This document shows, one piece after another, positions 29,715 through 39,590 of a stretch of 41,689 nucleotides of DNA. The first letter of the stretch is position 1, and each line of letters begins with the position of its first letter. Origin of the DNA: Phoronis australis (lineage: Eukaryota; Phoronida; Phoronidae); assembly GCA_002633005.1 (NCBI GenBank), contig NMRA01000406.1, positions 259,596 through 301,284 of the forward strand, read 5' to 3'. The notes below the pieces were generated by a model. It searched no databases. It was not told the DNA's origin and was given only the letters and a program-made list of their open reading frames with translations. Made by a program: the position numbers and the translations under genes.

Positions 29715-30290
29715 ATGGTTACGTACCCCGGTCGTCAAGAAAGAAGAAGAGAAGTTACATTAAGTCATGCTCGTACAAAATGCGGTTACCCTAAACGGTC
29801 TTTCGCTAATGCAACCATGAAACAGGCGAAGATCCGTGAGCGTCTCACTACTATTGTTTCGTTCCCTTGCTTGGGAGGTGCATCTAAAAAGTTGCAACGA
29901 ATCTGTGGTAATTTTGGCATTAGAGTAGCACACAAACCGGTCAAAACGTTGAGGCGAATCTTGGTGCACTGTGACGACCAACAGGAGAAAAATCAAATAG
30001 TGGTGTTAGTTTATGGTATTCGATGTGAGGAAGAACCATGCGGCCAGTGCTATGTGGGTGAGACTGAAGAACCCATGAAGAAACGCGTGAACCAACATGA
30101 GAGCTGATGAGGAAAATACGACTCGGACATGAGCTTGACAATAAAAACGTTGAGATCTAGTGCATAGAAAAGAACTGGTTTGACAGAGGAGTACAGGAGG
30201 CTATTTACATTCAGGCCATAATATCTTCCCTTAACAAGCTAGGTGGCGCCAGGTACAAACGGCCTCGACATGGAACGAGAGCATAGACTG
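29715..30290 (+). pseudogene. Penelope-like retroelement relic (end of RT and GIY-YIG nuclease)
   Basis: The frame 29715-30107 has SKKLQRICGNFGIRVAHKP and TLRRILVHC, typical of the region after the reverse transcriptase. The GIY-YIG core follows (VYGIRCEEEPCGQCYVGETE and KRVNQHES). Stops (TGATGA) and a frame change break it. The rest continues in another frame from about 30131 with ELDNKNVEI, an internal stop, then NWFDRGVQEAIYI and SLNKLGGARY. Penelope-like elements use this nuclease to nick DNA for reverse transcription. The copy is 5'-truncated and dead. Confidence 0.85.
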
Positions 30291-30317
30291 CATCGCAAGA
30301 AAAACAAGTTCCCGGTG

Positions 30318-30751
30318 GCCGGTTGCATGAAACAGTCCTAAATAGGGACTCGACGAAGGTCCCTAAGTCTTTTTGCGTATTTTTGTCTTTATGGACTCAC
30401 AGATGCAATATTTTTCATCTTCTCATCTTTATTATGAGCTCCTCTTTGATAAATGACATTTTCTAATAATAAATGTAACTAAAAACTGAGCCCATAAATC
30501 ACTAAAAATAAATAGGGACTTACTCCTTAAATTGGGGGTGTTGCATGAAAAGATCCCTGCTTATTTTCGACAATATTGACAATTTAAGGTAGAGCTCACT
30601 CTCGATTTGTATCAAAGTCAAAAGTTGACTTAGTAATGAAACTAAAACAAGACAAGAAAGATCAATCGGTGTTTTCACAAGTCAAAAAATACGCAGTAGA
30701 TTTAGGGAACTTAGTTGAGTCCCTATTTGGAACTGTTTCATGCAACCGGGC
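30318..30751. mobile_element. Miniature inverted-repeat element, family A copy 2
   Basis: Ends GGCCGGTTGCATGAAACAGT and CTGTTTCATGCAACCGGGC bound 434 bp, inverted relative to copy 1 at 25639-26070. It lies about 30 bases after the Penelope-like relic. Confidence 0.8.
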
Positions 30752-32004
30752 AAACGTGACCACAGTAACTGCCACTAGGGTTTTACGTCAACTCTTCGAA
30801 GGAGATGTGAGTTCGCCTAGATACTATGAATAGGTAAACAATCAGTTCAAGTCATTCTCAACGTAGTATGAAGTTCTTGAATGGCTAAAGGCCTACTGGA
30901 GAAACTAGTTACAAATACATTGGTATTGATTAATTAAGCAACAAATTTAAAACGAAACGAGTCATTCCGCGGATAGTGACTGAAAAGGGGAGTATTTTAT
31001 TTTGCAAGACATGTGATAAAGCCTAAGCTAAATGCAGTGACAGTGTTCAGTACAATATAAATCAAAACAATACTATACAAAACAAATGCAACATACCATA
31101 TTACAAACAATCACAAGCACATTCAAGTTAAACATCTTCCCTGATTTAAGATATAGTTTGACGACTGTCCACATTTTCTAAGGTGGACCTGACCCGGGTA
31201 ATAGCATATAGTTACGCCAATGCAGAGCATCTTGTGTATTCGCCAACAGTTTAGGCTGAAATAAGTAGGACACACTGCACTTAAGAAACAAAATGGGACT
31301 CACAGTACTCACCTATGTACTGGAGCTACCTCTGCTTTAAGTCGTTATTAGGCTCGTACTTTCTATCAAAATCAACCTTTGATAGGTCAACCGTTATAAA
31401 ATTGTTCCTCAATCAGCTTAGAAGTAACCCCTGGGCTCGGGAAGAGAAGTTATTCATCCAGACCAAGCTCGTAAAACTTCTGATAACGCCGTAACCTGAA
31501 ATTTTATGATCTCAGTCTCAAACAGTCACGGACTGTCAGTTTTTTGACAATCCTGAAATCTAATTTGACTAATGACAACTTTTAGATCAATTTCATAATG
31601 GTAGGTGGTCTGAACTTGAGGCCATGTACGCATTGCCTGTGACTTGAGTTACTCATTCGACAGTAATTTAAGCTCGGATGCTGGGAGTGGTAATGTTTTT
31701 AAACTCCTAAGTGCTTCGGTTAAGAAATTAACATTTACAGCTAAACATGAGCAGAATGCAGCTTTAAGTAAGTAAGGCGTGTTTGCATCGTTTCAGCCTT
31801 CAGAGAGATATCAAGGTACGTTATTGCAAGATGTTGTACGCAAAGAGTCCCCGACCTGTCTGAAAAATACAGGTGAGGGTAACAGAATGACCGTGAGCGT
31901 ATACAAGGTATGCAAAAGCACCTAGCCAGCGTCAGTGTCTCAACCCATCCAACGTCATGGTTTCAAACCTTTTGTGAGCCGTAGTTAATTTGAATTTTAC
32001 AGAC

Positions 32005-32254
32005 GCCCAATAGTGCCATTTTGAAGTGAAGAAAAATATTTTATTATCTGGCACTTGCCAGATAATTATTTTGGTAGCCGCCACTTAACTGAACTACTTC
32101 CGTAGTGTCACTTCCGTACGAAAGCGACAGTACGGAAGTCATTGAATCTATTCGTCTTAACCATAACGAAGTGGCCGCCAGACAATTAATTAGTGGACGC
32201 CAGATAATTATCTGGCGGAAATTTTTTTTTCACTTCAAAACGGCACTTTTGGGC
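32005..32254. mobile_element. Miniature inverted-repeat element, family E
   Basis: Inverted ends of about 50 bp (GCCCAATAGTGCCATTTTGA left; CAAAACGGCACTTTTGGGC right), 250 bp. Inside are two further palindromes, GCCAGATAATTATCTGGC and CTTCCGTAC...GTACGGAAG. It lies 166 bases after the FAXC stop, probably in its 3'UTR. Confidence 0.8.
32040..32045 (-). terminator. Candidate poly(A) signal for FAXC
   Basis: AATAAA on the minus strand, about 375 bases after the FAXC stop, inside the arm of the miniature element at 32005-32254. Assignment is by position only. Confidence 0.3.
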
Positions 32255-32419
32255 TTCAGAAAACTTTCGATAGGAAAACGGAAAATGCAAGTTCACGATA
32301 ATTAAGGTTGTCCATTGGCTTCACGAAAGACCACTGTCTATTAACTCGAGCAAGAGTGAACGGAGTCCATTTACGCCCTTAGGGTAACACGTGCATATGT
32401 GGATTTGACGGTAAGGGCT

Positions 32420-32502
32420 TCAATTTGCCAAACAATCACTCCAGTCTGGCCAGAACTTCTCTTTCATCCGCTCGATGTACCCCGTGATATTAGTCAGTTC
32501 CT
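32420..32502 (-). CDS. FAXC: FAXC terminal exon with stop
   Basis: Short exon behind a near-ideal pyrimidine tract and acceptor (CTTTTTCTGTAG|AG). It encodes EELTNITGYIERMKEKFWPD and ends WSDCLAN, then TGA. It fits the YCERIRRKFWPEW block of human FAXC and joins the previous exon in phase across an intron of about 4.5 kb. Too short to be seen by ORF length alone. Confidence 0.88.
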
Positions 32503-35500
32503 CTACAGAAAAAGAAAAAAAAAACATACACACTACGTTTGTGCCGATGTAGGAATAGATAAAGAGATGGAAGTCACGGGATGGTGATGATCCAGATGAA
32601 AAAAATGACGGACAACAACAAAGACTAAGAATTTAGTGGTAAAGAACTAAATACGACATTGAAGAGGAAACCATTAAAAAGGAGGAGTTCAAACAGACGA
32701 AACAAAAGGTAGAGGCTCGACAGAGGATAACGAGATGGAAGATATTGAAAAGGATTTCAATTAGAAGAAACACGAGATAGATGCTCAACAGAAGACAACG
32801 AAGAGGTGACTATTGAAATGCAGATGTTCAACCAGAATAAACAGGAGACAGAGGCTAAACAGAAGACAACGAGGAGGAAGCTTTAGAAAGGGAGGAGCTC
32901 AAAAAGAATGAAATTAAGAGTGAATGGAGGTAGAATGGAGGCGAACAAGGAACGAACGCGCTGATGATGAAGAAGCACACAAAGCAGAATATTTTAATCA
33001 TTCTAATATTAAATATAGTTTAAAGCTAGGGCCTATTGAAATACAATTCCCGGACCTTTTGGTGTTTTCAAGAAGTAACTATTTTACTGGGATATAATTT
33101 CGTCATTCATCGCAACTTGGAAGTCAAGTGCTTTCTAAATGAGCAATGCGAATTATATATCGAAAAGAACGACAACGAAGTTGATGGGTACCGGTGATGT
33201 GCGAAGTAGCTCCGTGTGCGCTTGATTCAGCTGTAGTGGCTGTGTGTTCCGGCTGCGCATCAAATTAAGTATGAGCCCCCGTACAAGTGATTTTACCCAC
33301 AGAAAATAAGCAAATTTTGAAGAATTTTCAACAACTTAACATTTTATGTTCCATGAAACCACGAAAAGTCTTTGTAACAGCATTGTACTTGACCGTTTGA
33401 GTAATTCTATGTTGTTATACAAATTTTAGCAGGATGACGTATTCAAACTCCATCACACAGATCCTAATTTAAAATGGCTAAAATTCCATACTGAAAGATC
33501 TGTAGGAAGTCACGTGACATTTTTGTATAAATAACTTTTTTCTCACCATTCTTCTTTCCAACGCGTTAATGTTTATAATCGTGGTTCTGTTTGTCCACAC
33601 AACACCAGACAGCGCAATCAACGAACAAATCTCCGCTCTCGTTCTTTTTATCATGACATTATTCATAATGCCTTGCCTACCATTATCAATAACCTTTCTG
33701 CTCACTTTTTGAACTCTTTTATGTTGCATTTTAGGAAGACGTGTCTTGAAAACTTTAGACTGGAGTGTACCATTGTCAATTGCTACATATGTAACAGTAA
33801 TTTTCGAATTTAATTTACGTATATGCGTACGCATGTGTGAGCACATTTCAAATGCTATATATAACGTTTAATGTTTAGTAGAATATATTTTTGTACGATC
33901 TTTCAACTATCAGTATTACTTTTTCGATGATCTCAGTTATTTATTTTTTGATAATAATGTATTCACCGGTTCTTCTTGGGTTATCCATAAAATATAATTA
34001 CATTTCATTGTATGTAATGGTCTGTTTTCGTGAATAAAGTGATCTACTACTACCAATACTGTAAACCTGAGCGAAAGTCTATCTTCCGTCAGTTATTAAT
34101 CGACCTTTTTCTTTTCATTGTGTCCAGAAAAACATTTGGAGAAAGTTATTATAATTACCGTTCACAAAACCGACGCCAACACGGACGATTCCCCAGCCAC
34201 ATATTGTTACCCTGCTCTTGTCGCCAAGGGCACTGGGGTGACCTCTCTAGCGCGAATCGCATTTTACGGGTGAATAGCTGGAATTTTCGAAAGGTGACTG
34301 GGCTTATTGGTATTAGGAATTAGTAAACTACATAAATAAATGCTCATATTATTAGCATAGATCCCGAGACTTGTTAAACGTGGGAAAAGTGTCGAAGTCA
34401 GAGTGAATGAAACGCTGGAAGACGGAAACAAATGTGCCCTAACACAGTTATTTGTATGGAATAACAATAAATTGATGATCAGACACAAACTCCACACTCT
34501 GTTTAAACGAGGGTGGCCGGTGTAGAATTTAAGTTTGGTCCGCTACTAGTGGAGAAAAGATATCTCAAATGAATCACAATACTCTCGGCGGTGTCAATTT
34601 TCACGATGTAAAAATTTACTGTTGCACTGACCCCCGGACATGATGAACAGGGGGAATTTATTCTAAACAACGAAGTTTAAACATTTTCAAATGTTGCATT
34701 CGGGATCACTAAAGAGTTGTAGTAAGTCAATTTCTCTTAAAAATGTTTTGTTTGAATATAACATAACTGGTGTGTATGACCTGTCTAAGACACCTCTTGT
34801 GCCCAATTTTTCAGTAACTGCATTTTGTTTTATTTTCATTTTCAGGTCATCATAACTGACCATATCTTCCAAGTTCCATCCCAGCCATCGTTTTAATTGG
34901 CGGCGCAGCACTGAAAAAAGTGGGGGGCTAAAGCCCTCTCAGCCCCCTTGTGGCGCACCGCCCATAGACCATGTGCGACCTAGCACTGAAAAAAGTGGGG
35001 GGCTATAGCCCACCCTCCCTCCCAGTCCCCGATGGTGCGCCGCCCATGTTTTAATTTATCTCTGAGAACGGAGCTTCGCTGACGCAAGGTCTATGTTCAT
35101 CGCGGAACATACGCTGAACATAAACTAAATGAGATCACTTGCCCTTGTTAATGATGTGAACATTTGCACTCGTCCCTCTGATATGATCCTTTTGCACCAT
35201 TTTGCGCTTTCTGTGTTAATGTCGCTTCATCGTACTCCATGACGTAACCTGACCGTCTTCTCTCTCGATTCGTGTCAAAGTCGTGGTGGATGACATCGAC
35301 ATCCAATACTTCCAGATTTCACAGATTTTCAATGTATTTAACTTTTATGCTTTAGTGATTTTGTCTTTGTCTGTGCCTATTTACCCATTAGACGGCGGTT
35401 TTCTATTCCCGCCATTCCAGAGGCAGCATCTATAAATTAAAACGCTAATTTCGGACCCGGATGCTTTGTTGAGTGCAGAAACTTAGTTGAGAGCGGCCGC

Positions 35501-38500
35501 GACGACACCCGCCCCAGCCGACGCCTCCTTCCCAGATGTTCCCGCGAAGGAAAGCGCCGGGTTCTGGTGGCCACGAACCCCCGGCGTGTTTTTTTTCTTG
35601 GTGTTATGAGTCTTGGCCTCAGTCCGGCGATCCGGCGTACGCGCTACTTTCTCGAAGCCAAACATAATTCGGAGGTATTCGTCCTCGGCCTGCGTTTACC
35701 GTTTACACCGGCCTACTAGGTCACGTGCTCAATATTCGGCAGCGAGAGAATTCAAAGAAACTATGTCAACGTTGAGCGAAGTAGCAGCCCCGGTATTTTA
35801 TGCGTACCTGTTAGCCGCCGCGTATATAGGCGTAATCTGTGTGCTGCGGTCGCGTGCTCCATAGAGAGATCTACTACTAAGAATCCACGATGACGAGGTG
35901 AGAGTTCCTCTCTTATTCTTCCCGTTAATTATATTAGAGGTAAGTGGCCAAGATCTCATCCTTTATTTCAGTCATTAGTGCAGTGCCAAAGATAAATGTA
36001 AATCCACTTTTTGTCAATATTTTGTGAAAAGCAAACCGAGGCCCTTGCAGTCACGTTTTCCCCGTGTGTGGGTGGACGCAGACCGGTGCTAATAGCTTTC
36101 GGTGCGATGATTGACTGAAGACTGGTTCGAGTTAATCCTTTATTAATCCCAACCGCACGTTCACAAGCCTACTCAAACAAAACGTCCGACGTAATGTCTG
36201 TTTATGCTCCAGCAAATGCTGCGAAGCCTTGACTTGTGATGAACTTCAGAGACATGTTCAGCAACTGTTACACTCGTCGATTCAATAACCTGCTGTCTCT
36301 ATAGCTGGCTCTCTATTGACTATCGCTGTAACTGCTGATTCTCTTCACTGCAACTCAACTGTAATCTCCTGATTAACTTTCTTGAACTCACCGATTAACT
36401 GACTTGATCTTCTCTTGAACTGACTTGATCTCCCGACTTGATCTGATTAACACAAGCCCGTGCTAGTGTATTTATAGCCTAATGCATTGTTCTCAGGAAC
36501 TCTACGTCAATTCAAGCACATTTTTAGAACTTTCCTGAATCTACCCAATCATTCTACAAACATATACTAGTCTCTAGAATATTCCAAACTGCATTAATCA
36601 CTGTCATACTAGAGTCTTCCAGAAAGTTCCACACTATACTGCAGTAAACAAATTACATCATCACTACTGAACTCGATCTACTAGAAAGTTCCATACTATT
36701 CTGTAGTAAACAAATTACATCATCATTGTACTTAAATCAGGGGTCATGCCAATCAAGCAGGATAACCAAACAAAACAATACAACTAAAAACAGTGTCTGA
36801 CACAGGCTTAATAATTATGATTCCCTTACATTAGCTGGTACCCGTACCAAGCACGGGTTCCAGCTAGTTTTGTATTATTTTCATTATTACGTCATTTAAA
36901 ATGACCGTTTTCGCCAGCCGACTCTCCTTAGAAACGGAGTTTATGTGGCCCACGGTTTACGGTCATCACGGGACACATGCCGAACATAAATGTAAATTAC
37001 CTTTCATGAGTTTTTCGTGTGGTGACCCAGGCATATTCCATAGTATCATACACATCATTCCAAAGATAGCGCAGTCAAATTCCGATGGTTTATCTCCAAA
37101 TAAAAATGTCTTGTCTCCTGCAAAATTCCGAGGGAGAAAAATAACTTGTGAAGCACGAACCACTGTACGTAAATGCTGAAGTTTATTAGGAAGATAACGC
37201 AAACTATTACTACGAAATGAATTGTCGGAAATAGTGCTGACTCCTACGCAAACTCTGAACGTATGGATTATTTAGAATCACTCTTTACACCTGATATGGA
37301 AGAGAACACTTTTTTCAAAAAATGGCAAGAAACTTATTAAAGTGACATTATCGGAGATAAGATTGATTTTCTGCAAACAACCATACAATGAATTCAAATA
37401 AGGAACTTTCCACGCCCCACTCAAACGGTCTGCTGGCTGAGCTACAAGTAAATATCGGAGTACTTTAAACGTATTTATCTGGTAAAGTAACCGGTTACTA
37501 GCCAATATAATTTAACCAACCTTAAAAATTGTCTGTCATTAAATCAGCTGATTTCCATAGTGTCCAGTTTGCTTCCTCAATAAAAAGTTATAGATTCCAT
37601 GAAAAAGTTTAACATATTCTTTTACATTTACTCAACATAATCCGATCGGCTTTACTACATTGCCCTGAGAGGGTAAACGTAAAAACAAATGCTGTGTTCG
37701 CATAAGATGGCTGGCACACATAAAGTTGAACACTTGCACTTTTTTGTTAATTAACATTTTGTCGTTTCAGCATCTTGACAATCGAGAAAGCTTGTCAGTT
37801 TCTGACTCTCGATCAGAATTCATTGACCTCGACTCCTGTTGCTGAATGTCCGCGGTTATAAGCCTGGTTAAACTGATATGGGCACCGACCTTCACTTCAC
37901 CGACGATTGATAATACAATCACAAAAACACCGGTCTGGTTAAAGGCAATGCCTTCAAAAAGTCTATCCCTCCCAACAATAATCCCAAAATGCCTTCTTCT
38001 GTCGTAAACACAATACTCATGCTTACTCTTTTTAAAATTCACATCACGCGTAGAATATATTCATTGCACATGCAAACACAGGAAAAGTCGCGCGCACTAT
38101 TTTGGGTTCCCAAATCGCACATTTCAAGAACTTTGTGGATTCATCTAAAATTCGATTTAGGTTCAAAGGTGACAAAACCTTCCATCGAATGTTTCAAAAA
38201 TCGCGTCTCTATCTTATTTCAACCCAAAGTCGTAGCGTTTGTCCGTTTCTGTACAGAGGATAAGTTTCACCAATGTTTAAGAGGGATCAGGCGTTTTCTG
38301 ACGAGCTTGGCTCGAGAGCTGTCTCATCGTACTCGTCAATAGTGGGCACCTTGAGAGGTGACCCAAATTGAAAACTAAAGCCGCACTTTTTCGCAGACTA
38401 GTGAGGACAGGGCGTGTGTTAACAAGCTGCCAACGCGGCGAAAAATCTGGCTAAATACATAAAATAGTCAATTATGCTTCAAGAACGTGACCCCTGATCA

Positions 38501-39590
38501 TCATCAGGTTCTTACCCAGGAATGCTGATATTGCTCTCATGTCTCCAAACCCGATGCTCATAGCTTCCTCGTACGTATGGCGACCAATACCCTGCCCCCA
38601 CAATTCCTTCTTTATTGTTCTCTGTAGTACTTTCAACACTACCCATAGTTTGACACCCGTGTAAGGCATCACAGACGCCACAGCCTTCAAGTCACCCATA
38701 AAGGTGTGGTAACACATAGTCCTGAAATGTCCAATTAGCATTGATTTCATAACTGGTTGATCTATTATAAACAACAAGACGTTGTCACACTAGAATGGAT
38801 TCACAAGTCTTGGTGAACAGTATCTTTAGAATAATGCAAAAGTTCTCAACATAGCGCGGTTTCCAATGGAAACGGGGAAGCTTATTTACTCAATAGTTAC
38901 TTCAACTCGTCTAATGAGTCTACTTGTAAGTAATTGTTTTCAACTATGTTGGGAAGATGAGCCAACTCATGTGCACTTTTACATGCGGTGTCTTATTATT
39001 GTGAGTGGGCCTACTTCCATCCTTGTTTTCGCACTCGGCCATTTAATCGGACATGACTTTAAATAAAAGCCACGTTCTATGAATGCAGTGGTATGTTTAA
39101 GACCCTCTACAGCTGAAGCATATGCCCGGAAATGGGGACCAACCGCTAGTCGTCGCCAAGGCACTTTTGCCTAGATATGAGAAGGTGTTTTCGTCAGCAT
39201 GTAATCAAAACTCTAAATGGCCTCCCACGATAGCCTATCAGGCCTTCGTTCCACAGACACAAAAAACCGTGTGAAAACGCAAGACACGAGACTTCGCAGG
39301 ATATCGTCATGTATTACAAGCGAAGCCTGTGATCACACCGTGCTTCTTGTGTCAATAAGACGCAGCCGTGGCACGATCAGGAACTTTACAAACCAGTATA
39401 AATTTTCCTCTGCCATCTTTTGAAAAGCTCTTCCAATTGCCTTGTCAGTTGGTGTAAGATGGCTATTGAGATCAACGCCAAGTTTTTTATTCAAGAACTC
39501 TATGCAAAACTGCGAGTCAGCCACCGCTACGCCATTATATTCCATCCAAGGAGTTTTCCCTTTACTTGAGAATTTACCACTATGGTCATT
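32420..39590 (-). CDS. FAXC: FAXC (failed axon connections) homologue, last four exons
   Basis: Exons 39590-39394, 38721-38516, 37117-37001 and 32502-32420 join in phase on the minus strand and end at TGA 32422-32420. Family blocks in order are SSKGKTPWMEYN, FLNKKLGVDLN, KMAEENLYW, KELWGQGIGRH, DMRAISAFLG, DKTFLFGDKPSEFDCAIFG, WNMP and ERMKEKFWPDW. These match human FAXC through its glutathione-transferase-like fold, which is related to metaxins. In Drosophila, fax acts in axon development; the biochemical role is unclear. The N-terminal exons (membrane segment and start of the thioredoxin-like part) were not found before 41689 and probably lie outside the window. The protein stops soon after WPDW, so the long acidic tail of vertebrate FAXC is missing. 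The first intron seen is preceded by YQ in relatives, which fits the exon edge before NDHSGKF. Confidence 0.92.
34128..34272 (+). other. Exon-like open stretch, unassigned
   Basis: A strong pyrimidine tract and acceptor (TTTTCATTGTGTCCAG) precede a frame reading KHLEKVIIITVHKTDANTDD and ALVAKGTGVTSLARIAFYG, then TGA. It looks protein-like, but I cannot name a family. It lies antisense in a FAXC intron. Confidence 0.25.
34362..34512 (+). other. Exon-like open stretch, unassigned
   Basis: After a possible acceptor (GCATAG) the frame reads PRLVKRGKSVEVRVNETLED and LTQLFVWNNNKLMIRHKLHT before a TAG. No family recognised. With the stretch at 34128 it could be the relic of one gene or transposon. 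Confidence 0.22.
34687..34911 (-). other. Open frame of 74 codons, unassigned
   Basis: Minus-strand frame with RWLGWNLEDMVSYDDLKMKI and a stop at 34687. Its first codons lie in a family D transposable element. Not recognised, and the start codon is uncertain. Confidence 0.2.
34899..35048. mobile_element. Miniature element, family D copy 2, with target duplication
   Basis: A 150-bp element of two GCACTGAAAAAAGTGGGGGG units, flanked on both sides by TTTTAATT (34891-34898 and 35049-35056). An 8-bp duplication is what hAT-type transposases leave. Confidence 0.75.
35490..35900 (+). promoter_or_regulatory. GC- and CpG-rich island, candidate promoter or first exon
   Basis: A sharp rise in GC and CpG (GCGGCCGCGACGACACCCGC) within an AT-rich region. 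On the plus strand an ATG at 35763 opens 33 codons with a hydrophobic stretch (VFYAYLLAAAYIGVICVL), and a second ATG at 35890 is followed at once by a donor (ACGAG|GTGAGA). It may be the start of an unseen gene within the FAXC intron. No downstream exon was recognised. Confidence 0.3.
36490..36735 (+). promoter_or_regulatory. Repeat copy with heat-shock elements (copy 2)
   Basis: Three-unit heat-shock elements at 36527-36539 (GAACTTTCCTGAA) and 36617-36629 (TTCCAGAAAGTTC), with two-unit matches at 36577-36584 and 36684-36691. It shares GAATCTACCCAATCATT and CATATACTAG-type sequence with copy 1 in the monooxygenase intron. The right part is a 62-bp tandem duplication (AGAAAGTTCC ... ACAAATTACATCATCA). 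Confidence 0.6.
37001..37117 (-). CDS. FAXC: FAXC exon (DKTFLFGDKPSEFD)
   Basis: Acceptor TTTGCAG|GA, donor G|GTAATT, 117 nt. It encodes DKTFLFGDKPSEFDCAIFG followed by ILWNMPGSPHEKLMK, which matches the GPKLSTLDATVFGH and WTLPGTRPERLIK region of human FAXC. Confidence 0.93.
38516..38721 (-). CDS. FAXC: FAXC exon (start of C-terminal GST-like part)
   Basis: Acceptor TTTCAG|G, donor G|GTAAGA, 206 nt. It encodes VLQRTIKKELWGQGIGRH and DMRAISAFLG, equivalent to KREMHGHGIGR and DMRSLAGLLG in vertebrates. Confidence 0.92.
39394..39590 (-). CDS. FAXC: FAXC exon (thioredoxin-like part)
   Basis: Acceptor TTTCCAG|AAT; donor TG|GTTTGT, a weak site. I chose it because it joins to the next exon in phase and restores the family sequence YWTMCY. 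The stronger-looking GTAAAG four bases on would break the frame. It encodes KGKTPWMEYN and LGVDLNSHLTPTDKAIGRAF. Confidence 0.9.

Larger units (their letters stand above)
28800..32419. other. Intergenic region with transposon remnants
   Basis: Between two genes that converge (monooxygenase plus, FAXC minus). It holds miniature elements, a pyrimidine tract, a Penelope-like relic and otherwise AT-rich sequence from 30760 to 32000 where I see nothing. Confidence 0.6.
32503..37000 (-). other. Last intron of FAXC (about 4.5 kb)
   Basis: GT-AG bordered. It contains purine-rich sequence (32600-32960), exon-like open stretches at 34128-34272 and 34362-34512 (plus) and 34687-34911 (minus), a family D element, a GC-rich island and a heat-shock-element repeat. 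Confidence 0.65.

Noticed and set aside
39390-39393. FAXC exon ending at the stronger-looking GTAAAG donor (exon end 39390)
   Set aside because: It would put the next exon out of frame with an early stop; the GTTTGT four bases earlier restores the family sequence YWTMCY.
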